DNA of 48,326 bases from a virus: positions 1 to 48,326 of IMG/VR virus record IMGVR_UViG_3300047508_000187. One strand, given 5' to 3'. The translations under genes were made by a program, and so were the position numbers. The number at the start of each line of letters is the position of its first letter. Position 1 is the stretch's first letter. This document shows, in pieces, positions 7,066 through 15,501 of the stretch. The notes beneath the pieces were generated by a model, which ran no database searches, had not been told where the DNA came from, and worked only from the letters and a program-made list of their open reading frames with translations.

Positions 7066-8541
7066 ATGGGCGTCGTCACAAAACTGCGCGACGGCATGCA
7101 AAACCTGCTCGCCGGCCTCGGCGTGCCGGGTCGCGACAAGTTTGCCTCGCAGACCTACATCTTCAATCCGATGTCGCTGGCCGAGTGCGAGATCGCCTAT
7201 CGCGGCGACTGGATCGCGCGCAAGTGCGTCGATATTCCGGCCTTTGACATGACGCGGGAATGGCGCGCGTGGCAGGCCGATCAGGATCAGATCACCAAGC
7301 TCGAGATGTGCGAGCGAACCCTGTTCGTCCAGATGAAGGTCCAACAGGCGCTTGTCAAAGCACGGCTGTACGGCGGCTCGGTTATTGTCATTGGTGTCGA
7401 GCCCGGCAATCCAGAAGAGGAACTCGATCCTGAATCGGTCGGCGAGGGCGATCTCAAGTTCCTGCATGTGGTCCCGTGGCACTATTTGTCGATGGGAGAT
7501 ATTGTTTGGGACGTGACGTCGCCGTACTGGGGACAGCCGAGCTGGTATCAGTTGCGGGCGACCGCGCCGCGTTTTGGCGGGATGAATACGGCAAGCGCCC
7601 GCGCTGCATCGTTCGAGAAAAATCCAGGCTCGCAAGTGCAACTGCATCCGTCGCGGGTCGTGCGCTTCGTCGGACTGCCGCCGCCGGACATCCTGCGGTC
7701 GTCGACCATGTCGTTCGGCGACAGCGTCCTGCAGCCGATCAACGACACGATTAAAGCCTGTGGAATGATAGCTGGCTCGTTGGCGACGCTGATCTCGGAG
7801 ATGAAGCTCGACGTCGTCAAGGTGCCGAACCTGAGCGAGGAGTTGTCGACGCAAACCGGGACCGACAAGATTATCAGTCGGTTCAGCAACGCGAACGTCG
7901 CCAAGTCGATCATCAACACCATTCTGCTCGACTCGAGCGAGGAGTGGCAGCGCATCGGGACCAATTTGGCCGGGGCTGAGTCATTGCTCACGGCGTATCT
8001 GCAGATTGCGTCGGGTGCCGCGGATATTCCGGCATCGCGCTTTCTTGGGTTACCGCATCGGGGCCTCAACACCACCGGCGAGGCGGATTTTCGCAACTAC
8101 TACGATCGGTTGGCCAGCGAGCAGTCGGTGAACCTGACCCCGGCGCTGAACATTCTCGACGAGGTGCTGATCCGCTCGTCGTTGGGCAACCGGCCGGACG
8201 AAATCTATTACGAGTGGAATTCGCTCTGGCAGCAGACCGACAGCGAAAAGGCCGATCTCGCTCTCAAGAAGGCGCAGACCTACAAGATCGACGCCGACGA
8301 GGGCCAGATCCCGCCGACCGCGCTGGCGCACGCGCGCATCAATCAGTTGATCGAGGACGGGTTCTATCCGGGGCTCGAGCAGGCGCTGGAGGATGCCGAA
8401 GCTGAAGGCGACACGGTCGAGGAGCAGAACGCGCCCGCACCACCGCCTCCGCAGCTCGCTCCGTTCACGGGACAACCGCCAGATCCGAATGCGCCGCCGG
8501 CTGATCCAAACGCTGGCTTACTGCCGGCACCGAACGCTTGA
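7066..8541 (+). CDS. Portal protein (DUF1073 type)
   Basis: 491 residues. The protein makes the dodecameric ring at the capsid vertex through which DNA enters. Recognised by overall pattern (RDKFASQTYIFNPMSLAEC, YRGDWIARKCVDIPA, ARLYGGSVIVIGV, SRFLGLPHRGLNTTGEAD) typical of DUF1073 portals. The last 50 residues are Pro/Ala-rich and probably flexible. AGGA at 7053-7056 precedes the ATG. Databases sometimes label this family anti-CBASS Acb1-like; position after terminase supports portal. Confidence 0.85.
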   Translation: MGVVTKLRDGMQNLLAGLGVPGRDKFASQTYIFNPMSLAECEIAYRGDWIARKCVDIPAFDMTREWRAWQADQDQITKLEMCERTLFVQMKVQQALVKARLYGGSVIVIGVEPGNPEEELDPESVGEGDLKFLHVVPWHYLSMGDIVWDVTSPYWGQPSWYQLRATAPRFGGMNTASARAASFEKNPGSQVQLHPSRVVRFVGLPPPDILRSSTMSFGDSVLQPINDTIKACGMIAGSLATLISEMKLDVVKVPNLSEELSTQTGTDKIISRFSNANVAKSIINTILLDSSEEWQRIGTNLAGAESLLTAYLQIASGAADIPASRFLGLPHRGLNTTGEADFRNYYDRLASEQSVNLTPALNILDEVLIRSSLGNRPDEIYYEWNSLWQQTDSEKADLALKKAQTYKIDADEGQIPPTALAHARINQLIEDGFYPGLEQALEDAEAEGDTVEEQNAPAPPPPQLAPFTGQPPDPNAPPADPNAGLLPAPNA

Positions 8542-8576
8542 GCAACAACTACCTTCAATCAACGGAGAATAAACCT

Positions 8577-9359
8577 ATGAAGAGAGTTTTGGCTACGACC
8601 GCCATCCTGGCGGCGCTTACCTGTCCTGGCGCGGCCAGCACCGTCACGCTAGGCGGTGTGACTTGGGATACCACCAACTCGGGCAGCCTGAGCCTCGGAA
8701 ACGTGGTGCCCGCCGGGAATCAGCCGCAGAACGCGCCGTGCGTCATCTGCGGTGCCAACCAGCCGCAGCAGCCGGCGAATTTCGGCTACAACGACTACAG
8801 CAACAACGGCAGCGTGTCTTCGATCACTGCGTTCTCCGATCAAGGCAACGGCGGCCGCAACACGCTTGCCGACAACACGTTCGCCACCGGCTACACCGTC
8901 GGCGCTGGCTCACCCTTCCTGCTCTTTCTGCTCGCCCACGGCGACACCAGCCTCGGCTTCAGCATCGGCGTTGACGTCAACGACACCAACCAGGCGCAGA
9001 CGCTGAACTCGTTCTTCTTCCTCGACTTCACTACGCATACCGTGCTGGCGTCGTTCACTGGCGGAACTCCTGGCAACGTGCCGTCACTCAACAATGGAAC
9101 AGGCTTCCCGGACTACTCTATCACCGGAGCTCTCCTCAACCTCAACGATGTCCATCTGGGCGACACGATTGGCTTCGTGGCTCTCATGTCCGGGTTGAAC
9201 GACGGGCCGGACTCGTTCTTCATTGAGGCCGCACCGGCGGCAGTGGTGACCCCGTTGCCAGCAAGCCTGCCGTTCTTCGCCGCCGGCTTGCTGGGCTTGG
9301 CCGGGCTGACGCGGTCGCTGCGCCGGCAGTGCCGAGGCGATGCTACGGCATCAGCATAG
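8577..9359 (+). CDS. Secreted protein with VPLPA/PEP-CTERM sorting signal
   Basis: 260 residues. An N-terminal signal peptide (MKRVLATTAILAALTCPGA) is followed by a Gly/Asn/Thr-rich beta-type body. The C-terminus has the three parts of an exosortase sorting signal: TPLPAS, a hydrophobic stretch (FFAAGLLGLAGL) and a basic end (RSLRRQCR). Such proteins are exported, anchored and then processed by host exosortase and are usually linked to extracellular polymer or surface layers. A GGAG at 8563-8566 sets the start. It sits between portal and head genes in the same direction, which is odd for a structural protein; it may be a host-surface cargo gene. Confidence 0.75.
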   Translation: MKRVLATTAILAALTCPGAASTVTLGGVTWDTTNSGSLSLGNVVPAGNQPQNAPCVICGANQPQQPANFGYNDYSNNGSVSSITAFSDQGNGGRNTLADNTFATGYTVGAGSPFLLFLLAHGDTSLGFSIGVDVNDTNQAQTLNSFFFLDFTTHTVLASFTGGTPGNVPSLNNGTGFPDYSITGALLNLNDVHLGDTIGFVALMSGLNDGPDSFFIEAAPAAVVTPLPASLPFFAAGLLGLAGLTRSLRRQCRGDATASA

Positions 9360-9486
9360 GAAGCGGCGGCACGAGGTTCACGCCTACTGGCGTGTAATTC
9401 GTAATAAGGACGGCAGCGTCAAAAAGCGTATTCGAGTTGATAGCTACAAGCGCGGAAACGCAAACCTGAGGCCTAAAGCGAAATAG
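9340..9486 (+). CDS. Small basic protein
   Basis: 48 residues, strongly basic, with the pattern YWRVIRNKDGSVKKRIRVDSY, which reads as a beta hairpin. It overlaps the end of the gene before by 20 bases. GAGG lies only 2 bases before the ATG, so initiation would be weak or coupled. Short Arg/Lys-rich proteins of this sort occur next to phage portal genes; the function is unknown. Confidence 0.45.
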   Translation: MLRHQHRKRRHEVHAYWRVIRNKDGSVKKRIRVDSYKRGNANLRPKAK

Positions 9487-9531
9487 AGTCCCGCCCCGCT
9501 GATCCATCCATCAATGCTCAGTAGGCAGGAA

Positions 9532-9582
9532 GGCCCACCGGGAGCATCCCTGTGTACCATCACCATGTCTCTCCGGTGGGCC
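9532..9582. repeat. Inverted repeat in the leader of the 9609 gene
   Basis: GGCCCACCGG (9532-9541) and its exact complement CCGGTGGGCC (9573-9582) are separated by 31 bases, ending 26 bases before the next start codon. No T-run follows, so it is probably a leader RNA structure rather than a terminator. Confidence 0.4.
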
Positions 9583-9608
9583 ACCAAATTTGATGCAGAG
9601 GTAACACG

Positions 9609-9980
9609 ATGACCTTGCAGGTTTTGAACGGCCCTTTCATTGACGCCGGCGAGTCGCTCTCGACTGAAATGGACTGCACGCCAGGCGAATTGGTGCGTCT
9701 CACCATGCCGGGTGCCTGGTCGGAGGCGGCGCCGCTGACGTTCCAGATCAGCACGGACGGCGTCTTCTACAATGATTTGTTCACGCTCGACGGCCATGAG
9801 CTCACGTTGCCTGTGGTGGTGCCGGGCGCGGCGGTGCTTGTTTCGCATGATGTCGGGCGCGCCGTTGCGTTCATCAAGTTTCGCTCGGGTACGCGGGCCG
9901 CGCCGGTGCCGCAGCAAGACCTACGCGAGTTTGCGGTGGCGATCGATGTACCCGATGCTGCGGGAGGCGCCGTTCGGTGA
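9609..9980 (+). CDS. Hypothetical head-region protein
   Basis: 123 residues of mostly beta type (FQISTDGVFYNDLFTLDGHE, VVVPGAAVLVSHDVGRAVAF). Placed between portal and MuF-like protein, and linked to the latter by a GTGA overlap, so it is probably a minor virion or assembly protein. AGAGG before the ATG supports the start. No known motif. Confidence 0.6.
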   Translation: MTLQVLNGPFIDAGESLSTEMDCTPGELVRLTMPGAWSEAAPLTFQISTDGVFYNDLFTLDGHELTLPVVVPGAAVLVSHDVGRAVAFIKFRSGTRAAPVPQQDLREFAVAIDVPDAAGGAVR

Positions 9981-11314
9981 GCGACCCAACCGGCACCGCG
10001 GGCCTCCGGCGATCGTTCCTGGCCGAAGGCAATCGCCGCCTGGCGCGAGTACGCTCGCTGACGCACACCATGCTGGTCGAGCACGACGTGATGGCGGCGC
10101 GCGGCGACCCGCTGGCTCAATTGTTGCCGCATCCGGGTAATCGGCTGGCGGCGTTCATGCAGTGGTTCGAGCAAACGGTTAATGCCCAGTTGCTCGGCGG
10201 CCGCTGGTGGGAACGGTTCCTCGAGCGTGCCTATCGCTCCGGTTTTGAGGCTGGCAGTGCGCTGACACGCACGCCTCCCTGTGCCGCGCCACTGCCGGCG
10301 GTGTTCCGCGAGCTCGCCGGTCGCGAGTTCGCGGGCATCGCGGCTGCGCTTGTGCAGCAGGTTACACGGCAGGCCGCCGGTGCCGCGCTTGGCCGGCGCA
10401 AGCCGCTGCCAATGTACCGGCGAGTCCTGCCGGTCCTGCGGAAGGTCGGTGACGCGCGCGTGCGGATGGCGACCAACACCTTAACGGTCAAGGTGCATAA
10501 CTCCGGGCGGCTGGCCCAATTCCGCGCCGCCGGCATCACCCGCGTCGGCATCACGCCGGAACGCCTGGAGCCGCGCAAGCCCTCGCGGTTCTTGAAGCGG
10601 GATCATTTGCGGCACGATCATCGTCTGCACGATCGCGAGACGCAAAAGGAACGAACAGAACGGGCGGCGAACGAGTTGCTTGCGGCCCAACAACGCCAGC
10701 GGGAAGCCGAGCAAGCGGTGGCGCAAGCGGAGCTCGAAGCCGAACAAGCGCGCGTGGCGGCCGAGGTTGAGGCCCATATGGCTGGCGCCATGCTGGGACT
10801 GAGCCGGGCGCAGGCTCAAGTGGGATTGGCGGCGTCGCGTGCTCAGGCCACCGAGGAAGTAGCGGCGGCGAAGGCTGCGACGGCGGCGAGAGAAAAAGAA
10901 GCGGCGGCAGCGTGGCAGAAAGTCCTTGCTGCCAGAAAAGAGGCGCGCGCCGCCGAGTATGCGGCGAAAGCGGCCGAGCAAGCCGTCGAGCAGGAGGCTG
11001 CACAGGCGGCCGAAGCGGCCACAGCGGCGGAGGCGGAGGCCGAGCAAGCTGCTGCAGCCGAGGCCGAGCAAGCTCTTGCACTGGAGCCTGCGCCCGAAGA
11101 AGGAGCGGCGGCGGAAGAAGTGAACGTGCAGACCGCGGGCGATGATCGCGTCTGTGACGAATGCAACGACATCGCTGATGCTGGACCCTATACGCTCGAT
11201 GAGGCAGACTTCATTCTTCCCGTTCATCCAAATTGCCGCTGCTCGCCTGTGCCCGTGCTCGCCGATCCTTCCCAGCTTTCACTCCTGGGTTTCGGCGCGA
11301 CGGAGGCGAGTTGA
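9977..11314 (+). CDS. MuF-like head morphogenesis protein with long Ala/Glu coiled coil
   Basis: 445 residues starting at GTG. The last 60 residues carry the phage Mu gpF-type signature: VCDECNDIADAGPYT, then HPNCRCSPVPV, a Cys/His set typical of this minor head protein. The N-terminal 210 residues are helical and basic. Between them, about residues 215-375 are an almost pure Ala/Glu/Gln/Arg heptad stretch predicted to form a long coiled coil. The family is packaged with or attached to the portal and helps head assembly. The coiled coil is unusual and could be a spacer or an ejected component. Confidence 0.75.
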   Translation: MSDPTGTAGLRRSFLAEGNRRLARVRSLTHTMLVEHDVMAARGDPLAQLLPHPGNRLAAFMQWFEQTVNAQLLGGRWWERFLERAYRSGFEAGSALTRTPPCAAPLPAVFRELAGREFAGIAAALVQQVTRQAAGAALGRRKPLPMYRRVLPVLRKVGDARVRMATNTLTVKVHNSGRLAQFRAAGITRVGITPERLEPRKPSRFLKRDHLRHDHRLHDRETQKERTERAANELLAAQQRQREAEQAVAQAELEAEQARVAAEVEAHMAGAMLGLSRAQAQVGLAASRAQATEEVAAAKAATAAREKEAAAAWQKVLAARKEARAAEYAAKAAEQAVEQEAAQAAEAATAAEAEAEQAAAAEAEQALALEPAPEEGAAAEEVNVQTAGDDRVCDECNDIADAGPYTLDEADFILPVHPNCRCSPVPVLADPSQLSLLGFGATEAS

Positions 11315-11865
11315 TGGCGATCGGCATTCGCGTTGTTGGACCGCCGTTGGATGCACAACTCGATCGCAATCTGGAAAAGTATCGGCTGAAGGTCCAAGCC
11401 GCGATCGACTCGGCCACCGATCAGCTAGCGGAGACGATGGTCGAGAAAGGCCGTGAAGACATTGCATCGGCTGGCAATTTTGGCTCGCGCTGGACGACCG
11501 AGGGATTGACGTCTGACGTCAGCGGCAGCGGCACTATCCGCACCATCACGATTCGGGAAGCGGTGCCGTATTGGCGGGTCTTTCAGAACGGCGCCATCAT
11601 CCAGGGTAAGCCGCTGCTTTGGATTCCGTTGAGTTTTGCGACCGAGGCACAAGGCGTTTCCGCAAAAGATTACCCCGGTCGTTTGTTTCGTGTGGACCGT
11701 AAATCCGGTGGCGCACCCCTGCTGATGTCGGCGGACGACAAGCAAGCAAAGTATTCCGGGCACGAGAGCGTCCGCATTCCGAAGAAATTCCATCTGGTGG
11801 AGATCGTGACCGCCGAAGCCAAGACATTTGGCGCTCTCTACCGGGTCGAGATGACCAAATCCTAA
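11314..11865 (+). CDS. Hypothetical head/connector protein
   Basis: 183 residues; the ATG overlaps the MuF-like stop (TTGATG). An N-terminal helix (LEKYRLKVQAAIDSATDQLAE) is followed by a mixed domain with WRVFQNGAIIQGKPLLWIPL and a C-terminal strand region. The plan is similar to phage HK97 gp10-like or minor tail/capsid proteins, but no sure family was recognised. Position suggests a virion role. Confidence 0.6.
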   Translation: MAIGIRVVGPPLDAQLDRNLEKYRLKVQAAIDSATDQLAETMVEKGREDIASAGNFGSRWTTEGLTSDVSGSGTIRTITIREAVPYWRVFQNGAIIQGKPLLWIPLSFATEAQGVSAKDYPGRLFRVDRKSGGAPLLMSADDKQAKYSGHESVRIPKKFHLVEIVTAEAKTFGALYRVEMTKS

Positions 11866-11879
11866 CGGAGGGTAGTCAC

Positions 11880-12125
11880 ATGAGCCTGAGCGGACTCGTT
11901 CTTGGCATCATCAATATAGCGATCGTCATCGTCATCCTGCTCCTAGTCGGGGCGGTCATTCTCTGGTTCTGCAGCTGGCTGAACTTCCCGGTTCCAGCGA
12001 TGGTGCAGAAGCTCTACATCGCGGTCGTCGCCCTGATTGCGCTCTACATGCTGGTGGCGCTGCTGCTAGGCATCCCGTCGATCCGCATCATTTCGCATGC
12101 GGGCTTGACCGCGGTTCTGACCTGA
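11880..12125 (+). CDS. Small membrane protein, two transmembrane segments
   Basis: 81 residues. Two strong hydrophobic helices (about residues 5-32 and 45-66) are joined by a short loop (SWLNFPVPAMVQKLY). GGAGG precedes the ATG at a normal distance. The stop overlaps the start of another small membrane gene. Such pairs in phages can be holins, but this place, between head genes, is not the usual lysis position. Confidence 0.65.
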   Translation: MSLSGLVLGIINIAIVIVILLLVGAVILWFCSWLNFPVPAMVQKLYIAVVALIALYMLVALLLGIPSIRIISHAGLTAVLT

Positions 12126-12259
12126 TGCCCAGCGACCGGCAGTTCTTCTTTTCCGTCTTTGTACTGGCCGTGGCTGCAATGCTCGCGCTGGCGGCTTACG
12201 GCTATTTCAGCGGCGCGTGGGACCGCAATCCGATCGCGCCACCAGCCATAGTCGACTGA
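12125..12259 (+). CDS. Small membrane protein, one transmembrane segment
   Basis: 44 residues, overlapping the previous stop by one base (TGATG). After a short hydrophilic start (MPSDRQ) there is a single hydrophobic segment (FFFSVFVLAVAAMLALAAYG) and a short tail. Too short for standard gene finders but coupled to a good upstream gene and followed by the protease gene after 12 bases. Confidence 0.55.
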   Translation: MPSDRQFFFSVFVLAVAAMLALAAYGYFSGAWDRNPIAPPAIVD

Positions 12260-12271
12260 AAGGTCACGCCC

Positions 12272-13468
12272 ATGAACATGCTCGACAGGATCGAGGTCGA
12301 GGAGCGCTGCGACCTCAACGACGCCGGCGCCAAAATGCGGATTACTGAAGACGGCTATCTGGTGGCGTCGCCGCGCATCGCCCGCACCGGCATCCAGCTT
12401 TACAGCGGCCACGAGGTGGGCCGCGACGACCTCGAGGTGGTGCGGGTCTATCGGCCAGCCGAGCAGGTGTTCGACAAGGCGGCAATGGCATCGCTGGCCT
12501 GGCGGCCGGTCACGCTCGATCATCCTGACGACGCAGTCACCGCGAAGAATTGGAAGCAGCTTGCCGTCGGGTATGTCACCGGCAAGGTCGCCCGCGACGG
12601 TGAATATGTCGAAGTGCCGCTGGCGCTCATGGATCACGATGCGATCACCGCGGTGCAGAACGGCCATGCGCAGTTGAGCGTCGGCTATGGGGCGAAGCTC
12701 GTGTGGGGCGACGGTGTCACGCCGGCCGGCGAGCCTTATCACGCGGTGCAGACCGACATTCGCGCCAACCATGTGGCCGTCGTCAAGTTCGCCCGCGGCG
12801 GCGATAAGCTCAAGATCGGGGATAAGACCAGCGGCAAAGGGCGCGCCAAAAGGGCGGCCACCACCACGCATACCAGGGGCGACGCCCCGAGAAAGGAGAC
12901 CAACATGACCGTGAAGACTATTGATGGCGTGCAGATCGAACTTGAGGACAAGGACGGTCAGATTCTCGACCGTTACCTCGGCGGTCTGCAGAGCAAACTG
13001 GCCGACAACGAAAAGAAGGTCGGTGAGCTGACTACGCAAGTCGTAGCACTCGGCAAAACCGTCGAGACCAAGGACGGCGAGATCATTGGCCTCACCAAGA
13101 AACTCGCCGACGCCGAATGGACGCCGCAGAAACGCGACCAGGCCATTCGCGACAGCATGGATGTCTTCGATCGCGCTCGCCGCGTGCTCGGAGACAGGCT
13201 GGTCACCGATGGCAAGACCGACACCCAGATCAAGCGTGAAGTCGTTGCCGCCGAGATCGGTGACGAGGAAGCCAAAGCCATGTCGGACGAGGCCATCGCC
13301 GGCGTGTTCAGCGCCGTAACTAGGCAGATCAAGAAAGACGGCTTCCAGCGCACGGTCAGTGCGTTGTCCCAGCCTCCGTCGGCGTCCTCGATGTTGACGC
13401 CGTCCCAGACCGCCTATGCAAAGTACGTCGACAGCCTAAACAACGCCTACAAGGCCAAGAGCGCGTAA
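12272..13468 (+). CDS. Head maturation protease with fused scaffold (DUF2213)
   Basis: 398 residues. The N-terminal 190 residues match the DUF2213 prohead protease pattern: ASPRIARTGIQLYSG, WRPVTLDHPDD, QLSVGYGAKL, RANHVAVVKFARGG. Candidate catalytic residues include His in LDHPDD and Ser in LSVGY. A linker rich in Lys/Arg/Thr leads into a C-terminal scaffold region with coiled coil (LGGLQSKLADNEKKVGELTT). The protease cleaves scaffold and capsid during head maturation. An internal start at 12905 probably makes the scaffold alone. Confidence 0.8.
   Translation: MNMLDRIEVEERCDLNDAGAKMRITEDGYLVASPRIARTGIQLYSGHEVGRDDLEVVRVYRPAEQVFDKAAMASLAWRPVTLDHPDDAVTAKNWKQLAVGYVTGKVARDGEYVEVPLALMDHDAITAVQNGHAQLSVGYGAKLVWGDGVTPAGEPYHAVQTDIRANHVAVVKFARGGDKLKIGDKTSGKGRAKRAATTTHTRGDAPRKETNMTVKTIDGVQIELEDKDGQILDRYLGGLQSKLADNEKKVGELTTQVVALGKTVETKDGEIIGLTKKLADAEWTPQKRDQAIRDSMDVFDRARRVLGDRLVTDGKTDTQIKREVVAAEIGDEEAKAMSDEAIAGVFSAVTRQIKKDGFQRTVSALSQPPSASSMLTPSQTAYAKYVDSLNNAYKAKSA
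12905..13468 (+). CDS. Nested scaffold protein from an internal start
   Basis: 187 residues, in frame with the protease gene. AAAGGAG at 12892-12898 lies 6 bases before the ATG at 12905, a better ribosome site than most real starts here, yet it is inside a coding region. The product is a Lys/Glu-rich helical protein with a coiled coil (about residues 20-62) and no protease domain. This is the arrangement of lambda C/Nu3. The finding rests on sequence only. Confidence 0.65.
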   Translation: MTVKTIDGVQIELEDKDGQILDRYLGGLQSKLADNEKKVGELTTQVVALGKTVETKDGEIIGLTKKLADAEWTPQKRDQAIRDSMDVFDRARRVLGDRLVTDGKTDTQIKREVVAAEIGDEEAKAMSDEAIAGVFSAVTRQIKKDGFQRTVSALSQPPSASSMLTPSQTAYAKYVDSLNNAYKAKSA

Positions 13469-13501
13469 CCCCAAACCCGTAACAGCGAAAGGAGGCAGCA
13501 C

Positions 13502-13972
13502 ATGCCTGCTGTTCAAACTACTTATTCCGCGACGCTTCAGCCTGGCCTGGAAGGTCAGATCGCCAGCATGCTTGATGACGATGATGTAGAGACTCGCCTC
13601 TGCGAAACTGCCGCTGGCATCGCATTCGGGCGGGCGGTGTCGGAAGGCACCAACGCGCGCGGCGCGGTGCTCGGCGGGGCTACAAAATTCATCGGCATCA
13701 CGATCATTGACACCACCCTGATCATCAAATCCGGCCAGACCGTCGATCTATATCAACAGCGCGACAGCATGGCGGTGTTGAATGAGGGTGATGTCTGGGT
13801 GCGCCCGGTAGCGGCCGTCACGCACGGCTCGCCGGCGACCTACGACTCAACCACCGGTCAGCTCAACCCTGTCGCTGCCGGCGTGGCCATTCCGGCCTCG
13901 CGCTACATCACATCGGCCAGCGCCGGCCAACTCGCGCTGTTGCGCCTGACCGCAACCGCTCCGGGTGCGTAA
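13502..13972 (+). CDS. Capsid decoration/cement protein
   Basis: 156 residues between protease/scaffold and major capsid, the usual place for decoration proteins. The pattern (RLCETAAGIAFGRAVSEGT, GITIIDTTLIIKSGQTVDLY, GDVWVRPVAAVTHGSPATY) resembles the DUF2190/gp24-like structural cement family, which binds the capsid surface to stabilise it. AAAGGAGG precedes the ATG. Confidence 0.7.
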   Translation: MPAVQTTYSATLQPGLEGQIASMLDDDDVETRLCETAAGIAFGRAVSEGTNARGAVLGGATKFIGITIIDTTLIIKSGQTVDLYQQRDSMAVLNEGDVWVRPVAAVTHGSPATYDSTTGQLNPVAAGVAIPASRYITSASAGQLALLRLTATAPGA

Positions 13973-13998
13973 CCCAGCATAAGGATGGAGACACCGAG

Positions 13999-14952
13999 AT
14001 GAATTACCAATTCGGCGATGCTGCCCAGCAGGCGCTCAGCTTTGTGGTGCAGCAGGCGCAATACATCGAACCTCAAGTTTATGAGGTAGCCTATCCCGAG
14101 ATCCAATATCCAAATCTGGTCCCGATCGACTCGTCAGGTAACGAGTGGATGAAATCGATTGCGTTCCTGTCCCTCGACAAGGTTGGCCAGGCAAACTGGT
14201 TCAATCACCTTGCCGCGGATGTTCCGTTTGCAGATGTCATGCTCAACAAATTCGAGCAGGGCATCGAAATGGCGGCAATCGGCTACTACTGGACTCTCGA
14301 GGAGACAGGCCAGGAAGCGATGATTTCCGGCCCCACCATCAACAGAGTCATGGAACGCGCCAAGGCTGCACGGCGCGCCAGCGAGGAAATGATCGATCGC
14401 ATCGCCTTCTTCGGCGATACGACCAAGGGCTGGACCGGCCTCACCAACGATCCGAACGTTACGATCACCGGCGCGCCTGCGGATGGCACTGGCTCGTCGG
14501 CTTTGTGGTCCACCAAGACCGCCAACCAGATGGCCCGCGACATCAACCTGATCTTGTCCGGGGTCTACACCGCATCGTTGACCACCGAGATTGCCGACAC
14601 GCTGTTGCTGCCACCGGATCGGTTCACCGCGCTGGCGCAATCGCTGGTCACCAATACGGCGGTGACCGGGCTCAATCTCGTGCAGCAGGGCAATGCCTAC
14701 ACTGCGTTGTCCGGCAATCCGCTGATGATCCGCACGGTGCGCGGACTGGAGACGGCCGGCGCCGGTGGCGTCGCCCGTGCGATCGCCTACCGCCGCGATC
14801 CGCAGATCCTCAAACTGCATCTGCCGATGCCGTTCAACTTCCGCTCGCCGATGCAGGTCACGGCGCTCCGGTTCGACGTTCCCGGCATCTTCCGCACCGG
14901 CGGCGTTGAGGTCCGGCGGCCCAAGTCAATGCAATATCTAGACGGCATTTGA
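13999..14952 (+). CDS. Major capsid protein (DUF2184 type)
   Basis: 317 residues. The pattern (IEPQVYEVAYPEIQYPNLVP, FFGDTTKGWTGLTNDPNV, PDRFTALAQSLVTNTAVTG, QVTALRFDVPGIF) is typical of DUF2184 capsid proteins with the HK97 fold. It has no obvious N-terminal delta domain, which agrees with a separate scaffold being made upstream. Strong start with GATGGAG before the ATG. Confidence 0.85.
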   Translation: MNYQFGDAAQQALSFVVQQAQYIEPQVYEVAYPEIQYPNLVPIDSSGNEWMKSIAFLSLDKVGQANWFNHLAADVPFADVMLNKFEQGIEMAAIGYYWTLEETGQEAMISGPTINRVMERAKAARRASEEMIDRIAFFGDTTKGWTGLTNDPNVTITGAPADGTGSSALWSTKTANQMARDINLILSGVYTASLTTEIADTLLLPPDRFTALAQSLVTNTAVTGLNLVQQGNAYTALSGNPLMIRTVRGLETAGAGGVARAIAYRRDPQILKLHLPMPFNFRSPMQVTALRFDVPGIFRTGGVEVRRPKSMQYLDGI

Positions 14953-14963
14953 GGAGAACTTCT

Positions 14964-15422
14964 ATGACCGAGCACAAGGAAGTCGCGAAGCAGGCGATCA
15001 AAGTCAAGAACACCGGCAAGGCCCCGCATGTCCTGCATGCCGCCAGCGGTGAGGCAAAGGTGATTGGCCCTGGCCAAGAGGCCGAGGTCGAAGTCGCGGA
15101 GCCTCAGGCCAAGATACTGCAGGAGGCGTCGAAGCGCGGTAGCCATCTCACGGTGTCGGGGCACGAGCCGGAGAAGGAAGAACCGTCCGAGGTCGAGACT
15201 GCGACCCCGGAAGAGCAGAAGTCACGCCATGCATTGGCCGAGAAAGAGACGGAGCTGATGCAGGCCGGCCAGGAGGCCGGCAAGGACGCGCGCGAGAAGA
15301 TGGCCAAGAAGGATTGGCAGAAACTCGCCGCCGAGACCGGCATCGGCATCATGGGCCGTGGCGGCGTGGATGCGCTGGACACGGTCGCCGAGGCGCCGGA
15401 CGCACCGGCTAAGAAGAAGTAA
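14964..15422 (+). CDS. Charged head-associated protein
   Basis: 152 residues. GAGGAG at 14951-14956 precedes the ATG. The N-terminal half has an immunoglobulin-like or beta pattern (VKNTGKAPHVLHAASGEAKV, GPGQEAEVEV). The C-terminal half is a Lys/Glu-rich helical tail. It lies right after the major capsid protein; such proteins are often head accessory or completion proteins. Not assigned to a family with certainty. Confidence 0.6.
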   Translation: MTEHKEVAKQAIKVKNTGKAPHVLHAASGEAKVIGPGQEAEVEVAEPQAKILQEASKRGSHLTVSGHEPEKEEPSEVETATPEEQKSRHALAEKETELMQAGQEAGKDAREKMAKKDWQKLAAETGIGIMGRGGVDALDTVAEAPDAPAKKK

Positions 15423-15501
15423 GCGCCTGCGTTCCGTTTGGGGTGCCTGCGCTCGCCCCGTCTTTCCTTATCCCCTCACATCGTCATAGGAGGCCAGCGT
15501 C

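Noticed and set aside
7066-8541. Anti-CBASS Acb1-like protein instead of portal
   Set aside because: The label comes from a naming overlap with DUF1073; gene order after the large terminase and length fit a portal protein.
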